From NCBI RefSeq assembly GCF_018224955.1, contig NZ_JAGTUU010000001.1, positions 372,001 to 436,000 of the forward strand: a stretch of 64,000 nucleotides of DNA. Reading direction: 5' to 3'. Made by a program: the position numbers and the translations under genes. A model generated the notes under the pieces. That model did not search any database. It saw only the letters and a program-made list of their open reading frames with translations, and was not told the origin of the DNA. Source of the DNA: Thetidibacter halocola. Lineage in GTDB: Bacteria > Pseudomonadota > Alphaproteobacteria > Rhodobacterales > Rhodobacteraceae. Positions 8,580-15,922 of the stretch are shown piece after piece; position 1 is the stretch's first letter, and every line of letters begins with the position of its first letter.

Positions 8580-9598
8580 CAGCCAACTCTCCGGTTTTCA
8601 GCGTTCAACTGGTCCGCACAGACCGCCTCGATGGCGGCGACGATGCGTTCCCTGGTGGGATAGATCTGGGCCTCCAGCGCGGGGCTGAAGGGCACCTGCA
8701 TGTTCAGCGCGCAGACCCGCTTGATCGGGGCGACGAGCGCATGCTGCGCCTTGTCGGCGACGACCGCCGCGATCTCGGCCGCGGCGCCGCAGGTGCGGTG
8801 CGCGGGTTCCGCGATCACCAGCCGCCCGGTCTTGAGCACCGAGCGCACGATGGTCCCGGTATCCAGCGGCACCAGCGTGCGCGGGTCGATCACCTCGCAG
8901 GAGACGCCGCGCGCCGCCATGTCCTCGGCGGCCTGGAGCGCCAGCGGCAGGCTGCCCGACACGCCGACGACGGTCACGTCACAGCCTTCGCGGCGGGTGC
9001 GCGCCACGCCGAAGGGGATGCGGTATTCCTCGTCCGGGACCTCTTCCTTGGCGCCCCAGAGCGGCACAGCCTCGAAGGTCAGGACCGGGTCGTCGCTGTC
9101 GATCGCGCTGCGCAGCAGGCCCTTGGCGTCATAGGCCGAGGCCGGCGCCATGATCTTGAGCCCGGGGACGTTCATGAACATCGGATAGGGCCGGTCGGAA
9201 TGGTGCGCCCCGGTGTTCAGCCCGTAGAACATCGCCGACCGGAACACGACCGGGATCGAGCTTTGCCCGCCGAACATGTAGCGGTTCTTGGCGGCCTGGT
9301 TCACGAACTGGTCCATCGCCATGTAGAGGAAGGACGAATAGGACAGGTCGACGATGGGACGCAGCCCGGTCATCGCCGCGCCGATGGCGGTGCCGACGAT
9401 GGCCTCTTCGGAGATCGGCGTGTTGCGGATGCGGTTCTTGCCGAATTGCTGGACGAAATCGCCCTGCTCGGCCCGCTGCTTGCCGCCGCCGGTGGTGCCG
9501 TAGACGTTGGCCTCGACATCCTCGCCGATGATGATGACGCGCGGATCGGCGGACATCGCCTCCTGCTGGGCGGCGCCGATGGCGCCGATATAGGTCAT
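8579..9598 (-). CDS. 2-oxoacid/acetoin dehydrogenase E1 component, beta subunit
   Basis: Thiamine-diphosphate-dependent E1-beta chain, 339 residues. Motifs include IGEDVEANVYGTTGG, the E1-beta segment RIRNTPISEEAIVGTAIGAA, the GGQSSIPVVFRS stretch and the C-terminal transketolase domain with VIDPRTLVPLD. Length matches the alpha2beta2-type E1 of pyruvate, branched-chain and acetoin dehydrogenases. The start MTYIGAIG lies five bases after the E1-alpha stop. The residues that set substrate choice cannot be judged by eye; the close partner of a polyol pathway suggests an acetoin-like or other 2-keto substrate. Confidence 0.93.
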   Translation of the reverse strand: MTYIGAIGAAQQEAMSADPRVIIIGEDVEANVYGTTGGGKQRAEQGDFVQQFGKNRIRNTPISEEAIVGTAIGAAMTGLRPIVDLSYSSFLYMAMDQFVNQAAKNRYMFGGQSSIPVVFRSAMFYGLNTGAHHSDRPYPMFMNVPGLKIMAPASAYDAKGLLRSAIDSDDPVLTFEAVPLWGAKEEVPDEEYRIPFGVARTRREGCDVTVVGVSGSLPLALQAAEDMAARGVSCEVIDPRTLVPLDTGTIVRSVLKTGRLVIAEPAHRTCGAAAEIAAVVADKAQHALVAPIKRVCALNMQVPFSPALEAQIYPTRERIVAAIEAVCADQLNAENRRVG

Positions 9599-9603
9599 GA
9601 CAC

Positions 9604-10608
9604 TCACAGGACGTCCTCCAGGTCGTATGCGTCGGTGAAGAGGTGCTCGAAGGCGACCGAGGGCTCGGGATCGGGGCTTTCCAGCGCGAAACTCGCGCAA
9701 TCCTCGACCTCCTGCGCGATCTCGGCCTCGATGGCGTCCATTTCGGCCGCCGTGGCGATCCCGGCGGCGATCAGCGCCTCGCGGAACAGCACGATGGGGT
9801 CGCGCGCCGTCCAGAACTGCTTTTCCTCGGAGTTGCGGTAGTCGACGTTGATGCGCAGCCCTTCGGAATGCTCGCGGAAGCGGTAGGTCATTACCTCGAC
9901 CAGCGAGGGGCCCTCGCCCCGGCGCGCCCGGTCGACGGCCTCGGCCACGGCGTCGTAGACCGCCATGACATCCTGGCCGTCATCCACCCGCACGCCCGGC
10001 ATGCCGAAGCCCGCGGCGCGGTCGACGATCCGCCCGCCCGTCACCGTGTGCGACGGCGTCGACAGCGCGTAGAAGTTGTTCTCGCACAGGAAGATGACCG
10101 GCAGCTTGTAGGCCGAGGCGAGGTTCATCGATTCATAAAGCACGCCCTGGTTGGCCGTGCCGTCGCCGAAGAAGGTCAGCGCCACGCGATCTTCACCCAG
10201 CACCTGCGCCGACAGGCCCGCGCCGACGGCGATCGGGATCGACGATCCGGTGATGCCCGACTCGCCCAGGCTGCCGACCGCGTAATCGGCCAGGTGCAGC
10301 GACCCGCCCTTGCCCTTGCAGACACCGGTCGCCTTGCCGACGAGCTCCGCCATCAGCGGGCCCAGCGGCGAGCCCATGCCGATCGGGTGGCCGTGGCTGC
10401 GATGGTTGCCGGTCATGTGGTCGCCCGACTTCAGCGCCATGCAGGCGCCGACGACCTGCGCCTCCTGGCCGATGCTGGTGTGCACCGTGCCAGGGATGTA
10501 GCCGCGCTTGACCATCTTGGAGGCCCGCTCGTCGAAGAGGCGGATCCGCAGCATCCGGCGCTGCATCTCCAGCAGCGTCTCCCGGGCAAGTTTTTCGCTG
10601 ATCTTCAT
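9604..10608 (-). CDS. 2-oxoacid/acetoin dehydrogenase E1 component, alpha subunit
   Basis: Thiamine-diphosphate-binding E1-alpha chain, 334 residues. It shows the conserved HTSIGQEAQVVG segment, NHRSHGHPI, and the thiamine-diphosphate motif running from GDGTANQG to LCENN, then the phosphorylation-loop-like region YRFREHSEG. A GTG nine bases upstream is in frame, but AAGG spacing favours the ATG used here. It is the first gene of the leftward operon, reading away from the SorC regulator across a promoter region that carries TTGATAC inverted repeats. No E3 (dihydrolipoamide dehydrogenase) gene is present in the window, so E3 must be shared with other complexes. Confidence 0.94.
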   Translation of the reverse strand: MKISEKLARETLLEMQRRMLRIRLFDERASKMVKRGYIPGTVHTSIGQEAQVVGACMALKSGDHMTGNHRSHGHPIGMGSPLGPLMAELVGKATGVCKGKGGSLHLADYAVGSLGESGITGSSIPIAVGAGLSAQVLGEDRVALTFFGDGTANQGVLYESMNLASAYKLPVIFLCENNFYALSTPSHTVTGGRIVDRAAGFGMPGVRVDDGQDVMAVYDAVAEAVDRARRGEGPSLVEVMTYRFREHSEGLRINVDYRNSEEKQFWTARDPIVLFREALIAAGIATAAEMDAIEAEIAQEVEDCASFALESPDPEPSVAFEHLFTDAYDLEDVL

Positions 10609-10870
10609 GTTTTGCACCTTTTGATCTGGCTTGGATTATTTGTATCAAGTCAAAACCGATCAGGCAAGAACATTTGATACGCGTCAGCGCATTTGCTTCA
10701 CGCAGCCATGGCCCACACTGCCGCATACATAAGGAGATTATGCCGCCCAACTTCGTTTATTCCTGTTTTCACAGGCGGATGACGGAACGGAACACCATGA
10801 CCCACTGGACGAAACGGCAAACTTGATCCATATTTCAGGTCAACGAGCATATGTGGCAGAGGATTTCGCG
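10609..10870. promoter_or_regulatory. Divergent promoter region with TTGATAC/TTGATC repeats
   Basis: The 262-base gap between the leftward E1-alpha operon and the rightward SorC regulator is visibly richer in A+T than its surroundings. It contains an inverted pair GTATCAA (10642-10648) and TTGATAC (10674-10680), a TTGATC at 10621-10626, and TTGATC...GGTCAA across 10823-10843, just before the regulator's ribosome site. The same TTGATC half-site forms the centre of the palindrome before the kinase gene, so these are probably binding sites of the SorC-type protein. I cannot place -10/-35 boxes with confidence. Confidence 0.55.
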
Positions 10871-11839
10871 ATGAAAGATCTGGACAAGAAGTCGACCGAT
10901 ACGGCCCGCGCGGCGTGGCTCTACTACATCGAGGAGTTCACGCAGAGCCAGGTGGCCGACAAGCTGGGGGTCAGCCGCAGCACCGTGATTCGCCTTCTGC
11001 AGCGGGCGCGAGAGACTGGCCTGGTCACGATTTCACTGGGCGTCTCGCAGGAAACCTTTGAACTCGAACGCGATCTTGAACGGATCTTCGGGCTTCAGAC
11101 CGTCCGGATCGTGCCAGAGGCAGAGGACGGAGAGACCCAGCGCCGCTGGCTCGGTCAGGCCGCGGCAGGGACGTTGCAGGAAATGGCGCGCAAGGATTCG
11201 ATCCTCGCGGTCAGCTGGGGCCGCACCCTGCGGGCCATGGCCGACTCGCTGCAGGGCGAGGTCACGGTCCCGGGAATGAAGACCGTGGCGTTGATCGGCG
11301 GGCTTCACAACGCGGACCGCGGCACGAATCCCTATGAAGTGGCCGAGATCGTCGGCCAGTTCTTCAAGGCGCCGGCGCGGGCGCTCTATGCCCCGGTCTA
11401 CGTCCGCAACGCGGAAACGGCCGCCGGGCTGATCAGCGACACCGGCCTGAACGAGGCGCTGGACATGGCGCGGCGTGCGTCGCTGGTGGTGTTCAGCGTG
11501 GGGTCGCTCAGCGAAAAGGCGACGATGCTGCAACTGGGCTATGTCAATGCCACGGAAAAGGAATTCCTGATGCGCAGCGGCGCGGTGGGCGACATCGCCT
11601 GCCGGTGGATCGACGCCAACGGCGCACCGGTGGAATTGCCGCCAACGATTCATCCGATCGGGATCTCGCTGAACGACATCAAGCGCATTCCCGAACGCCT
11701 GCTGGTGGCGGGCGGCGCGTCCAAGGCGCAGGCGATCCTGGCCAGCCTCAAGGGCGGCTACGCGACGCACCTGATCACCGACGAGGCCGTGGCCGCCACG
11801 CTGCTCGCCGAAGCCCGGGACCACGTCGACGCGAACTGA
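10871..11839 (+). CDS. SorC-family transcriptional regulator (EryD-like)
   Basis: Sugar-responsive DNA-binding regulator. The 322-residue protein has an N-terminal helix-turn-helix (FTQSQVADKLGVSRSTVIRL, about residues 24-43) followed by the sugar-isomerase-like effector-binding domain typical of SorC/DeoR-C proteins (LAVSWGRTL, VALIGGL, VVFSVGSL, RLLVAGG). The open frame extends 16 codons upstream, but AGAGGA six bases ahead of this ATG fixes the start. It lies divergent to the E1-alpha operon and 94 bases ahead of the FGGY kinase, with palindromic TTGATC elements on both sides, so it very likely controls both units. The effector would be a phosphorylated or free polyol (inference). Confidence 0.92.
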   Translation: MKDLDKKSTDTARAAWLYYIEEFTQSQVADKLGVSRSTVIRLLQRARETGLVTISLGVSQETFELERDLERIFGLQTVRIVPEAEDGETQRRWLGQAAAGTLQEMARKDSILAVSWGRTLRAMADSLQGEVTVPGMKTVALIGGLHNADRGTNPYEVAEIVGQFFKAPARALYAPVYVRNAETAAGLISDTGLNEALDMARRASLVVFSVGSLSEKATMLQLGYVNATEKEFLMRSGAVGDIACRWIDANGAPVELPPTIHPIGISLNDIKRIPERLLVAGGASKAQAILASLKGGYATHLITDEAVAATLLAEARDHVDAN

Positions 11840-11863
11840 ACCACTTGTGCATTATCAGAACAT

Positions 11864-11889
11864 ATGCTTCAATTGATCAAGTGAAGCAT
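11864..11889. promoter_or_regulatory. Near-perfect 26-base palindromic operator before the kinase gene
   Basis: Positions 11864-11876 mirror 11877-11889 with a single mismatched pair (11872/11881). The centre is TTGATCAA and the outer arms are ATGCTTCA and TGAAGCAT. It sits 45 bases ahead of the kinase ATG, between regulator and kinase. The TTGATC half-site recurs in the divergent promoter, pointing to the SorC-type regulator as the ligand. No T-run follows, so it is not a terminator. Confidence 0.7.
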
Positions 11890-11933
11890 CACGGGCGGCA
11901 CGGCGTGCGCCCGGTAGGGACCGGAAGAACGGC

Positions 11934-13442
11934 ATGATACTGGGCATCGATCTGGGAACCTCGATGGTGAAGGCCGCGCTGTTTTCGGCCGAGGGCGACT
12001 GCCTGTCGGTCGCCTCGCGCCGCAGCAGCCCGCGCGCCCTCGGCGGTGGCCGGATCGAACAGGATTTCGAGGAAATCGTGACCGCGGTCGGCGCCGTGGT
12101 GGCCGAGGCCTGCGCCGGCCACCCTGCCCCACAGGCCATCGGCATCACCGGGCAAAGCGACGGCCTTTGGCTGCTGGACGAAGAGGCGCGCGGCGTGCGG
12201 CCCGCCGTGTCGTGGCTCGACGACCGGGGCAATCCCTATCTTCAGGGCTGGATCGACAGCGGCGCTTTTGCAGGCGTCTTTCGCCGCAACGCGAACGCAA
12301 TCTTTCCGGGCAGCCATGCGCCGCTGATGGCGGCCTTGCGCGACGGCGACCCCGATGCGCTGGCGCGGGCGCATACCGCCAGCTACCTCAAGGATGGGAT
12401 CCTGCAACGGCTGACCGGCGCGCGCGTCACCGACGCTTCGGACGCCTCGCTGCCCTTTCTCGACATCCGCAGGCGCGACTACGACGACGAGATCCTCGCC
12501 CTTCTCGGGCTGGAAGAGTACAGGCGGCTGCTGTCCCCCGTGATGCCCGCGCCGGGTCAGGCCTTTGCGCTGAACGCCGCCGGCGCCGCGCTGACCGGCC
12601 TGCCCGAGGGCATCCCGGTGCATGCCGGCCCCTTCGACCTGCCTGCCTGCGCGATGGGTGCGGGGGTGCGGGCGGTGGGCGACGGGCTGATCGTGATCGG
12701 CACGACGCTGGCCTGCGAGGTGCTGACCGACCGGATCGACACGACCGCCGACCCGGTGGGCATGACGCTGTGCATGCCGCAGGACGGGCTCTGGCTGCGG
12801 GCCATGCCGGCGACCGTGGGCACCGCGACGCTGGACTGGATCCTCGAGATGATCGGCGCGACCCATGCCGAGGTCGACGGGTTGCTGGCCCAGTCCCGCG
12901 CCGGCGCGAACGGCGCGAACGCCCTGCCCTTCTTCTCGGCCACCGGGGAACGCGCGCCTTTCGTCGACGTGCGCGCGCGCGGGCAATTGTCCGGTCTCAG
13001 CACCGCGACCACCCGCGCGGATCTGGTGATGGCGGTGTGCGAATCCGTGGCCTATGCCGCACGGCACTGCATCGAGGCAGCGGGCCTCTCGGGTCGCGTG
13101 TCGGTCTGTGGCGGCGGCTCGAACTCGGCCACCTGGAGCCAGATGGTCGCCGACGTGCTGCAACGCCCGCTGCACGTCGCCCGGCGCCCCGAGGTAGGCG
13201 CCCGGGGCGCTGCCATCGCCGCAATGGACGTGGCCGGGATCGCCTATGACCCAGCGGTCTGGACCCAGTCAGAGGCCGTGATCGAGCCGCGCCGCGAGAC
13301 CGCCGCGGCTTACGCATCCGGCTTTGACCGCTATCTCGACACCGTGGCCTCGGCGCGCGCCCTGTGGAACCGCGCCCCGGCCAGACCGCAAAGGAATGCC
13401 CATGCCCCGCGACCTCAGCAACCCGTCCGAGCGACATCCTGA
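11934..13442 (+). CDS. FGGY-family carbohydrate/polyol kinase
   Basis: ATP-dependent phosphorylation of a sugar or polyol. The 502-residue protein has the ASKHA phosphate-1 motif at the N-terminus ([15 protein letters not shown]), the substrate-side segment [18 protein letters not shown], the second-domain GTTLACEVL, and the adenosine region [18 protein letters not shown] followed by [10 protein letters not shown]. Length matches xylulose, glycerol and erythritol kinases. Its pairing with a GlpD-like dehydrogenase and SorC regulator favours a polyol such as erythritol, or a ketopentose; this is inference. Its last 41 bases overlap the start of lipA. Confidence 0.92.
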   Translation: MILGIDLGTSMVKAALFSAEGDCLSVASRRSSPRALGGGRIEQDFEEIVTAVGAVVAEACAGHPAPQAIGITGQSDGLWLLDEEARGVRPAVSWLDDRGNPYLQGWIDSGAFAGVFRRNANAIFPGSHAPLMAALRDGDPDALARAHTASYLKDGILQRLTGARVTDASDASLPFLDIRRRDYDDEILALLGLEEYRRLLSPVMPAPGQAFALNAAGAALTGLPEGIPVHAGPFDLPACAMGAGVRAVGDGLIVIGTTLACEVLTDRIDTTADPVGMTLCMPQDGLWLRAMPATVGTATLDWILEMIGATHAEVDGLLAQSRAGANGANALPFFSATGERAPFVDVRARGQLSGLSTATTRADLVMAVCESVAYAARHCIEAAGLSGRVSVCGGGSNSATWSQMVADVLQRPLHVARRPEVGARGAAIAAMDVAGIAYDPAVWTQSEAVIEPRRETAAAYASGFDRYLDTVASARALWNRAPARPQRNAHAPRPQQPVRATS

Positions 13443-14355
13443 AAAGGCACGCCGCAGCGACACGCCACGCTTGCCGAAACCGGACTGGATCCGGGTCAAG
13501 GCGCGCGCCGGCGAAGGCTACAAGCGCACGCTCGACATCGTGCGCGAGCACAAGCTGACCACGGTCTGCGAAGAAGCCGGCTGTCCGAACCTGGGCGAAT
13601 GCTGGAACCAGGGCCACGCGACCATGATGATCATGGGCGAGATCTGCACGCGCGGCTGCACCTTCTGCAACGTGGCGACCGGACGCCCGGACGCGCTGGA
13701 CGTGTTCGAGCCGGGCCGGGTGGCGGACGCGGTCGCGAAGCTGGGGCTGAGCCACGTGGTGATCACCAGCGTCGACCGCGATGACCTGGAGGATGGCGGG
13801 GCGGCGCATTTCGCCCAGACGATCCGCGCGATCCGCCACCGTGCCCCCGGCACCACCATCGAGATCCTGACGCCCGACTTCCTGAAATGCGCGCCCGGCG
13901 CACTGGAAACCGTCGTCGCCGCGAAACCGGACGTGTTCAACCACAACCTCGAGACCGTGCCGCGCCTCTACCCCGAGGTGCGACCCGGCGCGCGCTATTT
14001 CCATTCGCTGCGGCTTCTCCAGCGGGTGAAGGACCTCGATCCGCAGATCTTCACCAAGTCCGGCCTCATGGTCGGCCTTGGGGAAAGCGCGGCCGAGGTG
14101 CGGCAGGTCATGGACGACATGCGCGCGGCGGATGTCGATTTCCTGACCATCGGGCAATACCTGCAACCGACGCCGAAACACCATGCCGTCGACCGCTTCG
14201 TGACGCCCGAGGAGTTTTCCAGCCTCGACAAGGTGGCCTGGGGCAAGGGCTTTCTCATGGTTTCGGCCAGCCCTCTGACCCGCTCGAGTCATCACGCCGG
14301 CGCGGATTTCGAGCGGCTCCGGGCTGCGCGCGAACAGCGGCTCGCCCGCCTCTGA
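13402..14355 (+). CDS. lipA: Lipoyl synthase
   Basis: Radical-SAM enzyme that inserts two sulfur atoms into octanoyl-lysine on lipoyl domains. Both iron-sulfur motifs are present: the auxiliary cluster [12 protein letters not shown] (about residues 56-67) and the radical-SAM CTRGCTFC (about residues 81-88), and the protein ends with the usual LTRSSHHAG serine-ligand region. It is 317 residues, normal length. The chosen ATG has AAGGA at good spacing and lies inside the end of the kinase gene. Placement beside an operon encoding a separate lipoyl-domain protein suggests a dedicated or additional copy; whether the genome has another lipA cannot be seen. Confidence 0.96.
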   Translation: MPRDLSNPSERHPEKARRSDTPRLPKPDWIRVKARAGEGYKRTLDIVREHKLTTVCEEAGCPNLGECWNQGHATMMIMGEICTRGCTFCNVATGRPDALDVFEPGRVADAVAKLGLSHVVITSVDRDDLEDGGAAHFAQTIRAIRHRAPGTTIEILTPDFLKCAPGALETVVAAKPDVFNHNLETVPRLYPEVRPGARYFHSLRLLQRVKDLDPQIFTKSGLMVGLGESAAEVRQVMDDMRAADVDFLTIGQYLQPTPKHHAVDRFVTPEEFSSLDKVAWGKGFLMVSASPLTRSSHHAGADFERLRAAREQRLARL

Positions 14356-14381
14356 CGATCAATTAAAAAGGACGACAGGAC

Positions 14382-14828
14382 ATGACCAAGGCGCTTCGTT
14401 TCGCCTTTCTGAAGGCGCGTTGGCACGCGGATATCGTGGATCGGGCGCATGAGGGCTTTGTTGCCCGGATCGAAGAGCTGGCGCCGGGGACGCGCGTCGA
14501 CGCCTTCGACGTGCCCGGCGCCTTCGAGCTGCCGCTGCTGGCGCAACGGCTGGCCAAGACTGGCGACTATGACGCCATCGCCGCGGCCGCGCTTGTGGTC
14601 GATGGCGGCATCTACCGGCATGATTTCGTGGCGCAGGCGGTGGTCTCGGGGCTGATGGAGGTGCAGTTGCGCACCGAGGTGCCGGTGCTTTCGGTGTCGC
14701 TGACGCCGCATCACTTCCAGCTCTCCGACGATCATGTCGGGTTCTTCCGGGCGCATTTCGTGCGCAAAGGGCGCGAGGCCGCCGATGCAGCGCTGGCCGT
14801 GGTGCAAGCCTTGGTTCCTCTCAGCTGA
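14382..14828 (+). CDS. ribH: 6,7-dimethyl-8-ribityllumazine synthase, RibH2 type
   Basis: Penultimate step of riboflavin synthesis, joining the ribitylamino-uracil with a four-carbon butanone phosphate. The 148-residue protein has the active-site pieces FLKARWH, the GAFELPLLAQRL segment, VDGGIYRHDFVAQAVV with the catalytic His, and SLTPHHFQ, which is the signature of the decameric RibH2 type known in Brucella and rhizobia. AGGA precedes the ATG, 26 bases after lipA. As a stray single riboflavin gene it may support flavin supply for the pathway's FAD enzyme, or be a regulated second isozyme. No FMN riboswitch is visible ahead of it. Confidence 0.93.
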   Translation: MTKALRFAFLKARWHADIVDRAHEGFVARIEELAPGTRVDAFDVPGAFELPLLAQRLAKTGDYDAIAAAALVVDGGIYRHDFVAQAVVSGLMEVQLRTEVPVLSVSLTPHHFQLSDDHVGFFRAHFVRKGREAADAALAVVQALVPLS

Positions 14829-14854
14829 TCGGCTGACGAACCGGCCATGAAAAA

Positions 14855-14876
14855 GGGCGGCCAAGGCCGCCCTTTT
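14855..14876. terminator. Bidirectional rho-independent terminator
   Basis: GGGCGGC and GCCGCCC pair round a four-base loop, flanked by AAAA on the left and TTTT on the right. It lies between the convergent ribH gene and the second ABC operon and can terminate both. Confidence 0.9.
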
Positions 14877-14899
14877 CGCTGTCTGACGGTCGCCCGGCT

Positions 14900-15922
14900 C
14901 TACTTGATGACCAGTCCGCGCGTCCGCGTCGTGGTCAGCGCCACCACGAGGATGATGAATATCCCATAGACGAGGCTTTGCGCCTGCGCGCTGAAGCCCA
15001 GCGCCTGGATCGCGATCGGCACGAAGGCCACGGTCAGCGCGCCGAAGATCACGTTCAGTGGGTTGGTCAGCCCGCCCGAGATCGAGGTCCCGCCGACCAG
15101 TGCCGCCGCGATGCCCGGCAGCAGCAGGTTGCTGCCCAGGCCGCTGGCCGAGGCCGAGCCGCCCTGCGCCACGATGCACAGGCCTGCCACCGCGCCAGTA
15201 AAGCCCGACACAGCGAAGGTGATCGTCTTGATCCGGCGGTGCGGCACCGCCGACAGGATCGCGCCGCTTTCATTCTTGCCGACCGCCGTCATGTTCTGGC
15301 CAACCACGGTAAAGCGCAGCAGCACCCAGTAGGCCACCGCCACCAGAACGCCGATCCAGAAGGTCAGCGGCACGAAGGCGAGGCTGGTGTTGTAGAAGGC
15401 CGTGACCAGCTCGCGGTTCTGCGTCAGGTAGATCGTCTGCGAGTCCGAGATCACCAGTGCGGCGGTCTGCAGGATGCCCAGCGTGCCCAGCGTCAGCGCA
15501 AAGGACGGCACCTGGGTATGCGCCAGGACAAAGCCGTTCAGCGCGCCCACAAGCGTCATCAGGACCAGCACGCCGAGGATGCCCGCCACGCCCAGCTGCG
15601 GCACCCAGAGCGCCAGCAGGATCGCCCCCAGCATGCTGATCGCGGCGTTGGACAGGTCGATCGAGCCGATGTTCAGCACCATCGCCTGCCCGACCGCCAC
15701 CAGCAGGATCGGGGCCGCGGTCGCTGCGACGATCGAGATGCCGAAGGGACCGAGGTAATTTGGGTTGAAGATCCCCACCACCAGCAGCATCGCGAAGAAG
15801 ACGAGCGGCGGCGCAATCGTGTGCCACGCCGCGAATTGGCGAAATGCCTTCATGGGGGCGATCCCCTTTGCCCTGCGCTTTTCAGCAGGAAAGTCGGAGG
15901 AATTTGCGAGTTCGTAGGTCAT
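14900..15922 (-). CDS. Sugar ABC transporter permease, second system (distal)
   Basis: RbsC-type inner-membrane subunit, 340 residues with multiple hydrophobic spans, including VLNIGSIDLSNAAISMLGA, TQVPSFALTLGTLG and the ATPase-contact loop MTAVGKNESGAILSAVPH. Its ATG overlaps the ATPase stop as ATGA, so translation is coupled. The first 23 residues are hydrophilic, and a downstream Met (MKAFRQFAA) could be the true start. It is the last gene of the leftward operon that also holds the dipeptidase and epoxide hydrolase. The system has two different permeases, so a heterodimeric channel is likely. Confidence 0.92.
   Translation of the reverse strand: MTYELANSSDFPAEKRRAKGIAPMKAFRQFAAWHTIAPPLVFFAMLLVVGIFNPNYLGPFGISIVAATAAPILLVAVGQAMVLNIGSIDLSNAAISMLGAILLALWVPQLGVAGILGVLVLMTLVGALNGFVLAHTQVPSFALTLGTLGILQTAALVISDSQTIYLTQNRELVTAFYNTSLAFVPLTFWIGVLVAVAYWVLLRFTVVGQNMTAVGKNESGAILSAVPHRRIKTITFAVSGFTGAVAGLCIVAQGGSASASGLGSNLLLPGIAAALVGGTSISGGLTNPLNVIFGALTVAFVPIAIQALGFSAQAQSLVYGIFIILVVALTTTRTRGLVIK

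Noticed and set aside
10674-10687. TTGATACGCGTCAG as an FNR box for the E1-alpha operon
   Set aside because: One mismatch to the consensus and it overlaps the TTGATAC half-site that pairs with GTATCAA at 10642, which the SorC regulator explains better.
14356-14381. FMN riboswitch before ribH
   Set aside because: Only 26 bases separate lipA and ribH, too short for the element, and no RFN-type helices are visible further up.
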